Shown one piece after another: positions 1-12,252 of a stretch of DNA of 64,000 nt. The notes below the pieces were generated by a model. It had not been told where the DNA came from. It did no database searches and was given only the letters and a program-made list of their open reading frames with translations. The DNA is from Theobroma cacao. Its lineage: Eukaryota > Streptophyta > Magnoliopsida > Malvales > Malvaceae. A program made the translations under genes and the position numbers. Positions within the stretch are counted from its first letter, which is position 1. Each line of letters opens with the position of its first letter. The stretch spans positions 4,727,932 through 4,791,931 of the forward strand of contig NC_030858.1 in NCBI RefSeq assembly GCF_000208745.1, in the 5' to 3' direction.

Positions 1-464
1 CGAAAAGGGATTTTATACCCAGAGTAAGTACGCCTAAACGGCGCCGTTTCAGTGAAGTGAAGGATTCCAAGGGTCGGCGCCTAAACGACGTCGTTTGAGG
101 GAGTCTCCAGAGCCCAAAACGGTGCGTTTAGGAGAGGGCCAAGCGGACCAAGGAAGCAGGCCAGGCAGACCTCCGCGCAGCCCAGACCACTTGGGCCCTC
201 CTTCCGGCCCAAGCAAGGTGAGGCCCAACCCATTTTTTTTTGTAGATTTGGGCTCATTTAGTTTATTTTATTTATTTGTTTAGTTTTAATAAAGATATGT
301 AAATAATAAAAAATATTAATATTATAAAAATATTGGAAGGCTTGCAAAAATAAAATAAATAATAATAATAGTAATTTATGATGCAAATATACATATTATA
401 TTATATTTTTAGATAAAAAAATAAAAAAAATAAAAAATAAAAAATATATAAAATAAAATAAAAA
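1..464. repeat. GC-rich palindromic repeat DNA passing into AT-rich DNA
   Basis: Bases 1-230 are GC-rich and hold two perfect 14-bp palindromes, AAACGGCGCCGTTT at 36-49 and AAACGACGTCGTTT at 83-96, plus a related imperfect copy at 117-129. Motifs of this kind recur in plant LTR retrotransposon leader and LTR regions, so this is probably a retroelement fragment (inference). From about 240 the sequence becomes almost pure A/T and runs into the assembly gap. No credible protein is encoded. Confidence 0.5.
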
Positions 465-1409
465 NNNNNNNNNNNNNNNNNNNNNNNNNNNNNNNNNNNN
501 NNNNNNNNNNNNNNNNNNNNNNNNNNNNNNNNNNNNNNNNNNNNNNNNNNNNNNNNNNNNNNNNNNNNNNNNNNNNNNNNNNNNNNNNNNNNNNNNNNNN
601 NNNNNNNNNNNNNNNNNNNNNNNNNNNNNNNNNNNNNNNNNNNNNNNNNNNNNNNNNNNNNNNNNNNNNNNNNNNNNNNNNNNNNNNNNNNNNNNNNNNN
701 NNNNNNNNNNNNNNNNNNNNNNNNNNNNNNNNNNNNNNNNNNNNNNNNNNNNNNNNNNNNNNNNNNNNNNNNNNNNNNNNNNNNNNNNNNNNNNNNNNNN
801 NNNNNNNNNNNNNNNNNNNNNNNNNNNNNNNNNNNNNNNNNNNNNNNNNNNNNNNNNNNNNNNNNNNNNNNNNNNNNNNNNNNNNNNNNNNNNNNNNNNN
901 NNNNNNNNNNNNNNNNNNNNNNNNNNNNNNNNNNNNNNNNNNNNNNNNNNNNNNNNNNNNNNNNNNNNNNNNNNNNNNNNNNNNNNNNNNNNNNNNNNNN
1001 NNNNNNNNNNNNNNNNNNNNNNNNNNNNNNNNNNNNNNNNNNNNNNNNNNNNNNNNNNNNNNNNNNNNNNNNNNNNNNNNNNNNNNNNNNNNNNNNNNNN
1101 NNNNNNNNNNNNNNNNNNNNNNNNNNNNNNNNNNNNNNNNNNNNNNNNNNNNNNNNNNNNNNNNNNNNNNNNNNNNNNNNNNNNNNNNNNNNNNNNNNNN
1201 NNNNNNNNNNNNNNNNNNNNNNNNNNNNNNNNNNNNNNNNNNNNNNNNNNNNNNNNNNNNNNNNNNNNNNNNNNNNNNNNNNNNNNNNNNNNNNNNNNNN
1301 NNNNNNNNNNNNNNNNNNNNNNNNNNNNNNNNNNNNNNNNNNNNNNNNNNNNNNNNNNNNNNNNNNNNNNNNNNNNNNNNNNNNNNNNNNNNNNNNNNNN
1401 NNNNNNNNN
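465..1409. other. Assembly gap (run of N)
   Basis: 945 undetermined bases. By comparison with the 788-bp 3' LTR at 7723-8510, most of the 5' LTR of the downstream copia element would be expected to lie here. The true gap length is unknown. Confidence 0.99.
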
Positions 1410-1486
1410 CTCCCACACCTTGCGATTTTAATTTTCGCCCCGCGTCTGGCGGACGGGTTCCCGGACCCGCACGTCACGACAAAAGG
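1410..1486. other. Short GC-rich segment with hairpin next to the gap
   Basis: This piece is strikingly GC-rich compared with the AT-rich sequence on either side and contains an inverted repeat (CGGGT ... ACCCG around 1453-1470). It has no counterpart in the 3' LTR of the copia element, so it may be part of another inserted element mostly lost in the gap. Confidence 0.4.
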
Positions 1487-1583
1487 CAAAATAAATCTTA
1501 AAGATAGTATTTATTAAAAGGCTTGTTTTTAAGTAAATTTTGTCGATTCCTTGAATTTCAACTAAACCTCATTTCTACCTACA
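1487..1583 (+). repeat. End of copia 5' LTR
   Basis: This stretch aligns with 8415-8510, the end of the 3' LTR, including a shared block TTGAATTTCAACTAAACC. It ends in CTACA where the 3' LTR ends CCAACA. Divergence is considerable, so the insertion is old. No clear initiator-Met primer-binding site follows. Confidence 0.75.
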
Positions 1584-4500
1584 ACTTTAAGACTTATTTT
1601 TTGTGTGATTAGAATTCAAAATGACTTCACTAAAAGAGATTGTTACCAACATAGTCATGTTAGATCGCTTTGAAGAAGAATCTATGGACGAGAATCATTT
1701 ATGGCAAAATGGTGCTTCATCAGATTATAAGATAAGTTATTTTTCCTTACTTGATATGAATGATATTGTACCCAACATGCATAATAAATGCATATTGGTT
1801 GGAAAGAAGTAGTTTGTCACATTCATAGATGATCATTTTGTTACGAATCAATTTCATGAGCTTGAATGCATGCTAAATAGCTTTAGGCAACATAATCTTA
1901 ACATAGACAAAGCTATTATGGTGTCTTCTATAATTGATAAAATTTCGCTCTCATGAAAAGACATTAAGAAAACTCAAGGACATTAGTAATCATCTTTAAA
2001 TTGAAGAAGATTATCGCAAACAAAAAGAAGTCAAGTAAACTGAAAAAGAAAAAGATTTTAATGGAAAGAATCTTGAGATTTCGAAGGTCCATGTGATGGA
2101 ACTCAAACCATCAAACAAGTCAGTCTCGCACATCAAAAACATTCTGTTGGTATAAATGACAAAAGTCATAAGATCAAAAGCAACAAAAGGGGTCCATGTT
2201 TCCATTGTAACAAACTTGGACACCTCAAGGCCGAATGTAGACTTTTGAATTAAAAGAAACAAGGTGTGAACAACAAGTTTGTTGCTATGATTTCTAAGGT
2301 CAATCTTCTCTAAGATGATGGAGCATGGTGGATTGACACTAGTGCAACTAAACATATATGAAAAGATAAGAGTTTCTTCAAGTCCTTGGAAGTGGCTAAT
2401 GATGGAATCGTATTATACATGGAAAATTCTTCCACTACATAAGTGAAAAGAAAAGGCATCGTTGAACTCATGTTTACTTAAAAAAAAGTACTTGTACTAA
2501 AAGATGTCTATTATGTACTAGAAGTTAGAAAAAATCTTGTGTCGGGTGGCTTGTTGAGTAAGTATAACTTCAAATTAGTATTTAAGGCAAATAAGTTTAT
2601 CCGTACAAAAAATGGACAATATGTGAGAAGTGGATACTTATGCGAAAACATATTCAAGCTTAATATTAATAAGAAAGCTACTAATTCTACTTACATTGAT
2701 ACCTCATTTAATGTTCATGATAGTAAACTAGCATTATCTAATTTATGGCATAATAGATTAAGTTATGTCCATTATAAAATAGTGCATGATATGGCTAAAT
2801 TAGAGTTGATTCCTAATATTGATGGAAATGATTCTTTGTGCAAGACATGCATGGTTACTAAAATCAAAAGAAACTCATTTCTTAAGGTAGAAAGAAATTC
2901 CAAATTGCTTACATTAATACATTCTAATTTTGTGACATGCATATTACTCCATTTATTAGTGGAAAGAAATACTTCGTAACATTTATATCTAACTTCTCTA
3001 GATATTTCTATGTTTATTTATTGCATGCTAAAGATGAAGTAATGGAAAAGTTTAGAATGTATAAAAATGAAATAGAATTGTATTGTACATTGCTTATCAA
3101 ATATTTACTAAGTGACAAAGGAAGTGAATATTATGATCCCAAATATTTCAAGTCCACTAGTATTATTCATGAGATTATAACTCCATACATAGCAAAACAA
3201 AATGGTGTAGCGAAACGTAGGAATCGAATTCTTACAAAAATGATCAATTCTTTGTTTTTTAATTCGAGTTTGGGAAAGCAAAGCCTTATTAACGACTTGC
3301 CATATACTAAATAGAATCCCAAACAAAAAGAGTAAAACTACTTTTTATGAGTTATAGAAAAGAAAAAAGCCAACACTTAATTATTTAAAAGTTTGGGGCT
3401 ATTGAACCATAGTAAAAGTTTTGGAACTAAAGAAAAGGAAATTGGATAAAAGGGGAATTGAATGTATATTTATAAGATATGCTAAGCATATCGTTCCATA
3501 ATGATAGAAACCAATGATTTATATTCCATTCATACATTCATAGAATTAATGGACGTTATCTTTGATGAAATAAGATTCAATTCAATTCCAATACCTAAAG
3601 AACTAGTAACAGAAAGTGATAAACTTCTGGAAAATAATGAAGAAACTATTAAGCTTCATAAAAGTAAAGAAATAGAAAAGCAAAGACATATGGATCCGAT
3701 TTCTTCATGTACTTAGTAAAAGTTATAAAAGAAGAAACATGTGAATACTTATCTTACTGCTTTAATGTAGAAGGTGAAGGTGATTCTCAAACTTATGAGC
3801 AGGCAATGAGGTCTTGAGATACTTCCTTTTAAAGATAAGTAATACAAGATAAAATGGATTTAACAATGGAAAACAAAACTTGAAAAATGATAGACTTTCT
3901 ACCAAGTTCGAAGCTAATAGGTTGTAAATAAATTTTCAAAAGGAAAATGAAAATTGATGGAACCGTAAATAAGTTTAAAACAAGGTTAATGGCTAAAGAC
4001 TTTAAACAAAAGAACGGTATTGATTATTTTGATACATATACACCGGTAGTTAGAATAGTTACAATCAGAATGCTTATAGCATTTACATCTATACACAAGA
4101 TGACAATTTACCAAATGAATGTTAAAATGACATTACTAAATGGTGAATTAGATAAATAGGTGTTTATGGAATAACCTGAAGGGTTTATTTTTTCAGGTCA
4201 AGAAAGAAAAGTGTGTAAACTTGTAAAGTCTTTGTATGGATTAAAATAAGCGCCTAAAATAATGGCATCAAAAGTTCGATGATGTTGTGCAAGCTAATGG
4301 CTGCAAGATCAATTAATCTGATAAATGTGTCTATAGTAAGCTCCATAATGATAAATGTGTCATAATTTGTCCATATGTGGACGACATGTTAATTTTTGAT
4401 ACTGGAATAAGTGGAAGACACACAAAGATTCTTGTTAAAGAATTTTGACATGAAAGATATGGATGTTGTGGATGTTATTCTTGGTATAAGAATAATAAGA

Positions 4501-5074
4501 AAAAAAAATAACCTAATATTGTCTCAATCTCATTACATCGAAAAGATTGTAATGAAATAAGAAAAGTCAGATTGTACGTCAATGTCTACGCCTTATGATT
4601 CTAATCTAAGGCTAGTACCAACAAAGACAAGCTAATAGCACAAAATGAATATGCAAGGGTGATTGGATGCCTAATGTATGCTATGGTGTGCACAAAGCCA
4701 AACATTACTTTTGCAGTTGGGATGCTAAGCCGATTTACAAGTAATCCAAGTAAAGAATATTGGTATGCTGTTTGTAGAGTTCTAAGGAGTACAATGAATT
4801 ATGGCATTTGTTATTCAAGTTTTTCTTTGGTTTTACAAAGATATATAGGTTTTTCTTTGGTACAATAGAACAAATCATACTTCTACGAATGGGTGGATTT
4901 TCAATTGGTAGGGGTGTTATTTCTTAAGGTTTTAAGAAATAATCTTGTCAAGCAAACTCCACCATGGCAATTGAATTTATAACCTTAGCATTTGTTACTC
5001 AAAAAGTGGAATGGTTAAGAGATTTACTTTATGAATTTAGTTGTGGCGTAAACGAATAGCACTTATCTTGATAC

Positions 5075-6941
5075 TGTTGGGATGAGCCCTGCAGCTAATT
5101 GGGATTGGTTAAGGTTTGATTTCAATCATGCAACAGTATCATTCATGTTGAATGATTAGAGGTTTTCCTTCAATAATAAGACATCAATTATAATGAGTTA
5201 TAAGTCTAATTGGATGAAGTCCATGATATTAATATGCCTTGCAAGGAAACTGTAATGGGTTACAGTTATGAGATTCCTATGCATTAAAGCATAATCTCAA
5301 AATGTTCCTGGTCAATATATCATTGAGACTAGACATTAATGATTCTTAGAGACTGGTATATTCTATGTTCCTTACTTTATAAGTAAGCAATTGATCTCAT
5401 AGATTGAAGTATAGAGATATTTGGAACTAGAATATAGGTCCTTGATTGGGAGAGTAAGTTCACCGAACATGACCCGTCATGAGAAGTGCATTTGGTAATA
5501 CACTCTAGTGTCTATGCAACACTTCTCATGTATCAATCGTGTAAATACTCCTTAGACTTGAGATACCAAGTTGTCTTATATGTGAAGTGCTATACTTTGA
5601 TTTCATCCATATGGGTGTCTAACCAAGGATACCAAAACAGGCTATTTTTGGGTATAGTATGAAACATGTGAAGGTAAATGAGTGGTCAAGATAGGAATCA
5701 TCACCTCAAGTGTTTTAGAAGACATATCCTATCAATTATTAGTTAACATTAGCTTATTGAAGTCCTTGGCCAAGGCGACATGAAGATTATGAAAAATGTT
5801 TCATAACTCTCTATAAATCTAATGCTATAATTGCAAGAACAAATATGGAGGTCAAAAAGAGTAGACACTGTACCAAACTCTTATCATCTCCAAGATATAT
5901 GATGAGGGAATGAATTACACTGATAGACTATACATTGAAAAGTTGTCAAAGAACCCTTTGACTATCCCAACAATTGGGTGGTCATGATGCATTGCTAGAT
6001 GCTAATCTTGGTCTATGGGATTGATTATAGATTAATTGATTGAAATTTATATTAATTAATTAAGTCATTAATCAATTACATTGCCAACATGTTGAGAACT
6101 TAATGGGTCACACACAATGATTGTATTTGAATTACATTGGGAGAGTGATGATTTAAGTTAGACTTAAATCACATGCTAGGTAATTAACTTCTATAAACTT
6201 AATTAAAAGAGTTTAATTAAGTTTGGGCATAATATATAAATATTTATAATTATAATGCCAAAATTGCAATAATAAAAAGAAAATTATTNCTTGATTGCAA
6301 AATATAAAGAAAATTAATTTTGATTTTAATTTTCAAGGACTTAATTAAAAGAGTTTAATTAAGTAATGAGCCCAATATTATAATGTGTTATAATATTGAG
6401 GGCTTAATTGCAAAATTGAAGTTATTTTAACCTAACTATATAAGTCACCTTTTAACTATTTTTCATATGAGAGTTTTTCACAATTAAAGAAAACATAGTT
6501 TTTGTCAGAAAAAGAGAAACGTTTTCTTTCTTTGCCACCACTCCTTTTGTGTGAAAGAGAAAATTGCTTATGAAGCAATTTTCAAGAAAGATTCGGCTAA
6601 GATTGTGAAAAAGAAGAAAAGGAAAATTGTTGTCCTTTTTGCTAGCACAAAGTATAGTTAAAAACTCCTTCCTTTGTTGAAGATTCAAGTGCAATCGTGT
6701 GTACTACTATTGGAGGCCAAACACTTGATTGGCTAGGGTTTTTGCTATTTGTGGTGTTCGCGGGATTGCTTCGAAAAGTGCCATCGTGATTACGAAATTA
6801 CATGACAAGGTAACTTTCTAAATAATAATTTATTTTGTGCTTTTATGTATTAAATATCACCAAGGTGATCCATGGGTGGAGGCATATTTTGTTGTTTAGT
6901 TATAAAGTTTTTAATTTTCTTTCCTCTGCGTATTTTTAACA
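5075..6941 (+). mobile_element. Probable solo LTR nested in the copia element
   Basis: About 1.87 kb without coding capacity starts TGTTGGGATG and ends TTTTTAACA, as LTRs do (TG...CA), and splits the RNase H part of the host copia element: the copia reading stops near 5060 and resumes near 6945-6985. Inside is a TATA-like TATATAAG at 6437-6444, as expected of a U3/R region. No matching short target-site duplication is visible (GATAC before, TGCCA after), so the exact ends or the mechanism remain uncertain. One ambiguous base lies at 6289. Confidence 0.6.
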
Positions 6942-7722
6942 TGCCATCCATAGCCAAACCCATTAAATACATTGTGACAATGAAGCAACGTTATCAAAGG
7001 CATATAATCAAGCATACAATGGAAATAGTCAATATTGGACTTTAACATATCATTATAAGAAAAAGAATTAGTGATGATATAGTTACTATCAATTATGTGA
7101 GGTATTGTAAAAACTTAGAAGATCCATTTATCAAAAGTCTGAAAAAGGACTAGGTACTAAAGACCTCAAGAGGAATGACTTTAAAGCTTATCAACTAAAT
7201 CTCCAATGGTGGGAGCTTACCTCGACGCTTGTGGCCGACTTGTAAGTTTTAGGTACTAACCATTCAACCACATGAAAGATTGCAAGCATTCATTTATATT
7301 TTCCATCTCGAGGTGTATACTGTTGGGTTCTCGTAATGTGTAAAGTAAGATTGAACAAAAGTTCTTAATAGACTCATAAAATGTATATGTTGAAGTACTA
7401 TAATTATAGTGTACTTTCGATGAAGGCTACCTATGTGAGTGGAAATGTGGTTATTTCTAAGAGTTAAATGTTTGACTCTGATAGCACTCATGAATGCATG
7501 CAAAACAAAAGGCTATACAAAATGGGTTGACAAAATTAGATACAAAGTGAGTAAGGAAGTTTGTGTGTATTTAGTGGCCCAACTAAACTTGGTCAACCAA
7601 TCAATTCAGACTAGAACCAACCACACTCATTAATTGAATGTTCAAATCTACAAGATACCTCCATTTATATATAAGATTCCCAAAGTTGTTGGTATTTGAA
7701 AATTTTGAAAATGATGGGGGAT

Positions 7723-8510
7723 TGTTAGTGTATTTTCAAAATAAAAGGTTATCTTTTTATATGAAAAGCTATTTAGTTTAAAGGTAAATGTGTTTTTCAT
7801 GTGAATAGTTATATCTTTTAGTAAAGTGACATGTTTGAAAAACACTTCTAAATTCAAAAGTTATGAGACAACAAGAAAAACTCCACAATTCAAAAGTTTG
7901 GATGTGAAAAGTTATTTTTTCATATTGTAGCTGAAAGATTATGTTTTATGGAATAAACGGTTATTCTTACAGAAGGTGATTATTGAAACAATACCTTTAT
8001 CCAAAGATTATATCTTGCAAAATGCAAAAGTATCTTTAAGATAAAGAGATGCTTTTATGAAATGGTTTTGTCCTTGAAAAGAAACCTTTGTAAGCTTACA
8101 TAAAGGACTTGTTGCCATCTATTTTGACATACCAAAAGCAATTAAGACAAGATAAAAAAAATTAAGAGAGATAGAAGTATTATGTTTTAAAAATAAATAT
8201 AAATATTTGAGTTCCCATCATCGATCAAAAGAATCCAAATTTCTTATAATCTACTTACTGCAAAAAGCAGGCTCTAAAGTCGAATAACTTTGTAATATTT
8301 CAGGTGTAACTAACGATCTACTTTCATAAAGTGCAAAACAAAGTTAGATGTTGACTTTATTATATATCTAAGGCTATTTGTATAACTTTCCTTTATATAC
8401 TGAATGGTGGGAACGAAATAAGTTTTAAAGATAACGTCTATTGAAAGACTCGCTTTGAAGTCAATTTTGTCAATTCTTTGAATTTCAACTAAACCCCATT
8501 TGCACCAACA
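7723..8510 (+). repeat. Copia 3' LTR
   Basis: It begins TGTTAGTG directly after the polypurine tract and ends CCAACA; length 788 bases. Its last ~95 bases match 1487-1583. AT-rich, with no ORF of note. Confidence 0.8.
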
Positions 8511-8727
8511 GAAACGAAAGACACGAATATTATGAAGGAATTTAACAATGGGCACACTTAATTATCATTTTCTTTTTTTTTTTTTTTTGCTTGTTGGCCT
8601 TTATGATTTATTTATGATGGCATTAGTATGAAATATGATAAGAATATTTCTAAAATCTCGGTGGGAAGGATGAAATTGATTGTTAGCTTCTTGTTGTGCA
8701 CCAATTAATCATGATTATGGAACTATC
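8511..8727. other. AT-rich intergenic DNA
   Basis: Includes a long T run near 8573-8588. No gene or recognisable element seen. Confidence 0.5.
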
Positions 8728-9296
8728 AGGAGCGGAGGGAGAAGGGTGACAGCCACCACCTCAATTTTTAATTTTTTTTATTTTTATATATATATAATTT
8801 AAAATATCTAAATTTGTCATACAGAAATCAAATGTGTTGTTTTGGAGTAATGGTAGGAAACTTAAATTAATCTTTAGTGGTCTAAGTTCAATTCTTTTTA
8901 AGTCTAAATTTTACAATTATTTTTTTCTTTTTTTTCTCTAAAAATTTAATATTAATTATTCTTTCTATTTTATATTTATTTTATATTGGTGAATCTGAAA
9001 ACTTATACAAATTTAAATTATTAATGAATTTTATGTTATAATTTAATTTTATATCAAAAGTGATTAATTTTGAATGTGAAAATCTTATGTTAATTTTTCT
9101 TTCTACTTTATATCTATTTATATTGGTGAATTTGAAAACTTATATAAATTTAAATTGTTAATGAAATTCTATATTATAATTTAATTTTATACCAAAAGTG
9201 ATTAATTTTTACTCAAAATCGAATCATTAACCCGATCCATAACTTGATATGATTACTATTTCACCACCCTTCATAAAAAATCTTCGATCCGCCACT
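8728..9296. mobile_element. MITE-like AT-rich element
   Basis: The ends AGGAGCGGAGG (8728) and GATCCGCCACT (to 9296) form a short imperfect inverted repeat around an AT-rich non-coding body, the layout of a non-autonomous DNA element. No clear target-site duplication was found. The AGTGGCGGATC-type end is common in plant repeats, but assignment to a superfamily is not possible here. Confidence 0.35.
8959..9209. repeat. Two-copy tandem repeat, 138-bp spacing
   Basis: Bases 8959-9071 and 9097-9209 are near-copies: both start TTCTTTCTA, contain ATATTGGTGAAT and end GTGATTAATTTT. They lie inside the MITE-like element. Confidence 0.8.
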
Positions 9297-10426
9297 AGTA
9301 ACTGTGATGTGTGACTTCAAATAAATATTTGCAAGATGATAAATTTAATGGTAAAATGTGGTTTTAATCAATGTTGGATCATCGCTTATTATATTATATG
9401 TATGACTTTGCAGAGTATGCATGCATGTACATATAATTTGGTTAAAAAATAATTAAAAATTAAAACATTTTATAAATATTCGTATGTTTTGAAATATATA
9501 AATATGAAGAATGATGTTGATAGAGAGTAGACCTTAGCATGTGAGTAAAGTTGACTGAAAGATGTTTGAACTTTGAAAGTCAATGATTTCGTAAGATCTG
9601 TTCATCATGCCACCTCATTGAATAAAAAAGCGAAATAAAACTAAATAAAGTAATATAAAGAACATGGCGGCACGCTAACTTCATAAGCCTAAAATTGAAT
9701 ATTCAAATGAGACATTTTTATTGAAATTAAAAAAAATTAAAATTTTATTTTTCTAACTTTTTGAGATGTAAAATTTTTAATTAAAATTTTATATTATAAT
9801 TAAAAAAAATNATATTCAAATGAGACATTTTTATTGAAATTAAAAAAAATTAAAATTTTATTTTTCTAACTTTTTGAGATGTAAAATTTTTAATTAAAAT
9901 TTTATATTATAAATTAAAAAAATAATTATATATATATATATATAGGAAAAAAATAATTGTTGGAGATCATTTTGAGAATTAATAGTAGTGTGAAAATTGG
10001 GAAGTAATAAAAAATTGAAATTTATTAAATACATAATTAGGAAAGTAAGAGAATATAATTATCTTTGACTTTTACATTAAACTTGAGATAAATAGTTGAG
10101 AATTAATAGGAATGTGGGAGGTGAGACAAAATAAATATTTGTTAAGCGCTTAATTTAAGAAATAAGTAAATATGAAAATATTTTATTAATTATTTTAATT
10201 ATTATATATTTTTAATATAATTAATTATATTATTATAAAATTATGAGACTTATGAAAAATTGAAGCCTAAAGCAATGGCTTTTGTGGCTTTATTCCAAAG
10301 TCAATTTTGATAAAAAAAAAACAAAGAAAGAAAAAAAAGAATTGACAAAATGTATTGTCATCTATTTAAAGAAAAAAAAGCAATGATTATCCACTGATGT
10401 AGTGATTGTAGAATAGTAAGTAATTG
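9297..10426. other. AT-rich intergenic DNA
   Basis: Very AT-rich, with an (AT)n run near 9927-9944 and a duplicated segment (listed separately). No gene seen. Confidence 0.6.
9701..9925. repeat. 113-bp direct repeat with an N at the junction
   Basis: The block starting ATTCAAATGAGACATTTTTA at 9701 recurs at 9814 almost base for base, and an ambiguous base sits at 9811. This may be a true tandem duplication or a mis-joined overlap in the assembly. Confidence 0.85.
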
Positions 10427-10978
10427 TGATGCAGAAGCGTCTAGGATTGTATTTTATTTAATTTAATTTTTACTAATTTTAGTTGATTGAGGAGTTTATT
10501 TTTTTTATTATATTTAGATTAGGATTTTTTCTTATTTTTATTGAGATTTTAATACTTTTAAGAATTAGTATTTGATTAGGATAGTTATATTCTATTTAGG
10601 AATAGAACACCTATTTTATTTAAATCTCTTGTTAATTATTCTAATTGTATTAGAGAACTAGAAGTAAAGTTTTACTAGGATGTGAGCCTATAATACTATA
10701 AATAAGACCCTTAAGCTTAGTTATGAGACATTCAAGTTGAGAGTAAATAAATAATATTTTCTTAAGTAGGAGTGCTTATTTCTATAGGCTCTTTTTAAAG
10801 AGTAAGAAGTTTTTAGTATATTTGGCCTAACCAACCAAAGTGGGATTTTGGTTATTTTTTATCTTAGTGTGGTTTTCAACCTTGCCAAGATTGGTGATTC
10901 ACCTTAGTGAGGTTTTCAACCTCGCCACGACTAGTGTCTTTTACAACACCTAAGTGTCTTTACAACGCCCCAACGTCA
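10427..10978 (+). repeat. Gypsy 5' LTR
   Basis: Runs TGATGCAG...ACGTCA, with a TATA-like TATAAATA at 10697-10704. Pairs with 13149-13701; the two copies differ at roughly one base in ten by eye. Confidence 0.9.
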
Positions 10979-12252
10979 GTTTGGTATCAAATCAGAAGAA
11001 TCATTGTTCGCTGCATAGTTCAGGTTCGTTGTCTAATTTCGATACTTCTTATTCAGATAATTTTATTTATTTCTTTATAGTTATATCATATTTTTTCCTA
11101 CATCACCACTTCGTCATCACCATATAATAAAAAACGTCAAAATCGTCAAATAGATGATTATGAGATTGAGATTGCAAAACTACGTCAGCAAATTCAAGAA
11201 TTACAAAAGCAACTCACAAGACATGATGCTCAAATCAACAATAGCAGCTTTAATGATGAAGAGAATGACACCAACCCGTTTCATCAAAATTCATCCTCTG
11301 ATGAAGAAGTACCTATTCGTCGCTTGAGAACTGCTGCTACCAAAGATTTGAGAATTAAAGTCGACATTCCTGAGTTTGAAGGAAGATTTCATCTTAATGA
11401 TTTCTTTGACTAGCTCTACATAGTGGAAAGAGTTTTTGAGCTCAAAGATATTCTCGATAAAAAACATGTGAAGCTTGTGGCAATTAAATTGAAAAATCAC
11501 GCTTTTATTTGGTGGAAAAATCTCCAAAGGCAACGAGAAAGAGAAAGCTGCAACAAGATCAAAACATGAGATAAGATGCGTCGAGAACTCAAGCATAAGT
11601 TCCTTCCTGAGCATTATCAAAAAGAAATTTTTATCAAATTTCATAACTTGAGGCAAAAAACAATATCGGTGGAAGAATATACAATGGAGTTCGAATAACT
11701 TCACATGAAGTGCAATGTCCATAAACCTGAAGAACAAACTGTAGCTCCTTATCTTTGGGGTTTCAACATTGAAATTGCAAATGTTGTTCGACTATAACCA
11801 TATTATAACTTAAATGATGTCCTCAGATTAGCACCAAAAGTTGAGAAACAATGATCACGAAAAAGCTCAATGAGTTCATCTAGACAAAAAAATTCCACCT
11901 TAAATCGTGGGAGACAAAGTTCAGCACCTATTTCACCTCTAAAGGTAAACTCTTCCAAAATTGTAAGCAATAATGATAAAGAGACTACTTCTACTCGTGT
12001 TTCTAATGTCAATAAAAAATGCTTTAAATGCTAAATATTTGGGCATATTGCTTCTATTTGTCCGAATAGAAGAATTATCTTCTTAGTAGAAGAAGAATTA
12101 TCTTCTTAGTAGAAGAAGAAGAAGAATTTATGGAATAACCTAGTTTAGAAGAAGTAAATGATGAGCTAGAAATATTCAACAACGAAGAGACAGAAGAAAT
12201 TTTTGCTAACCATGGAAAAGCTCTTGTTGTTCGTCATAACCTCAATACTATT

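Larger units (their letters stand above)
1487..8510 (+). mobile_element. Decayed Ty1/copia retrotransposon, interrupted
   Basis: The pieces lie in copia order. There is a gag CCHC zinc knuckle (CFHCNKLGHLKAEC, about 2197-2238), a GAG-pre-integrase segment (LWHNRLSYVHYK, about 2745), and an integrase core fragment (about 2950-3300). A reverse transcriptase segment follows (FKTRLMAKDFKQ and NGIDYFDTYTPV, about 3968-4050; a VDDMLIF block near 4378), and then RNase H, whose tail (ATLSKAYNQAYNG) resumes near 6985 after an insertion. A polypurine tract (GGGGG at about 7716-7720) precedes the 3' LTR. Stops and frameshifts occur throughout, so it is dead. The 5' LTR is almost entirely lost in the N run; only its last ~100 bases are readable. 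Confidence 0.9.

Noticed and set aside
396..1489. Long minus-strand open frames across the first gap
   Set aside because: They exist only because N codons contain no stops.
11291..11737. 148-codon minus-strand ORF
   Set aside because: Antisense to the gypsy gag remnant, which has clear gag motifs on the plus strand.
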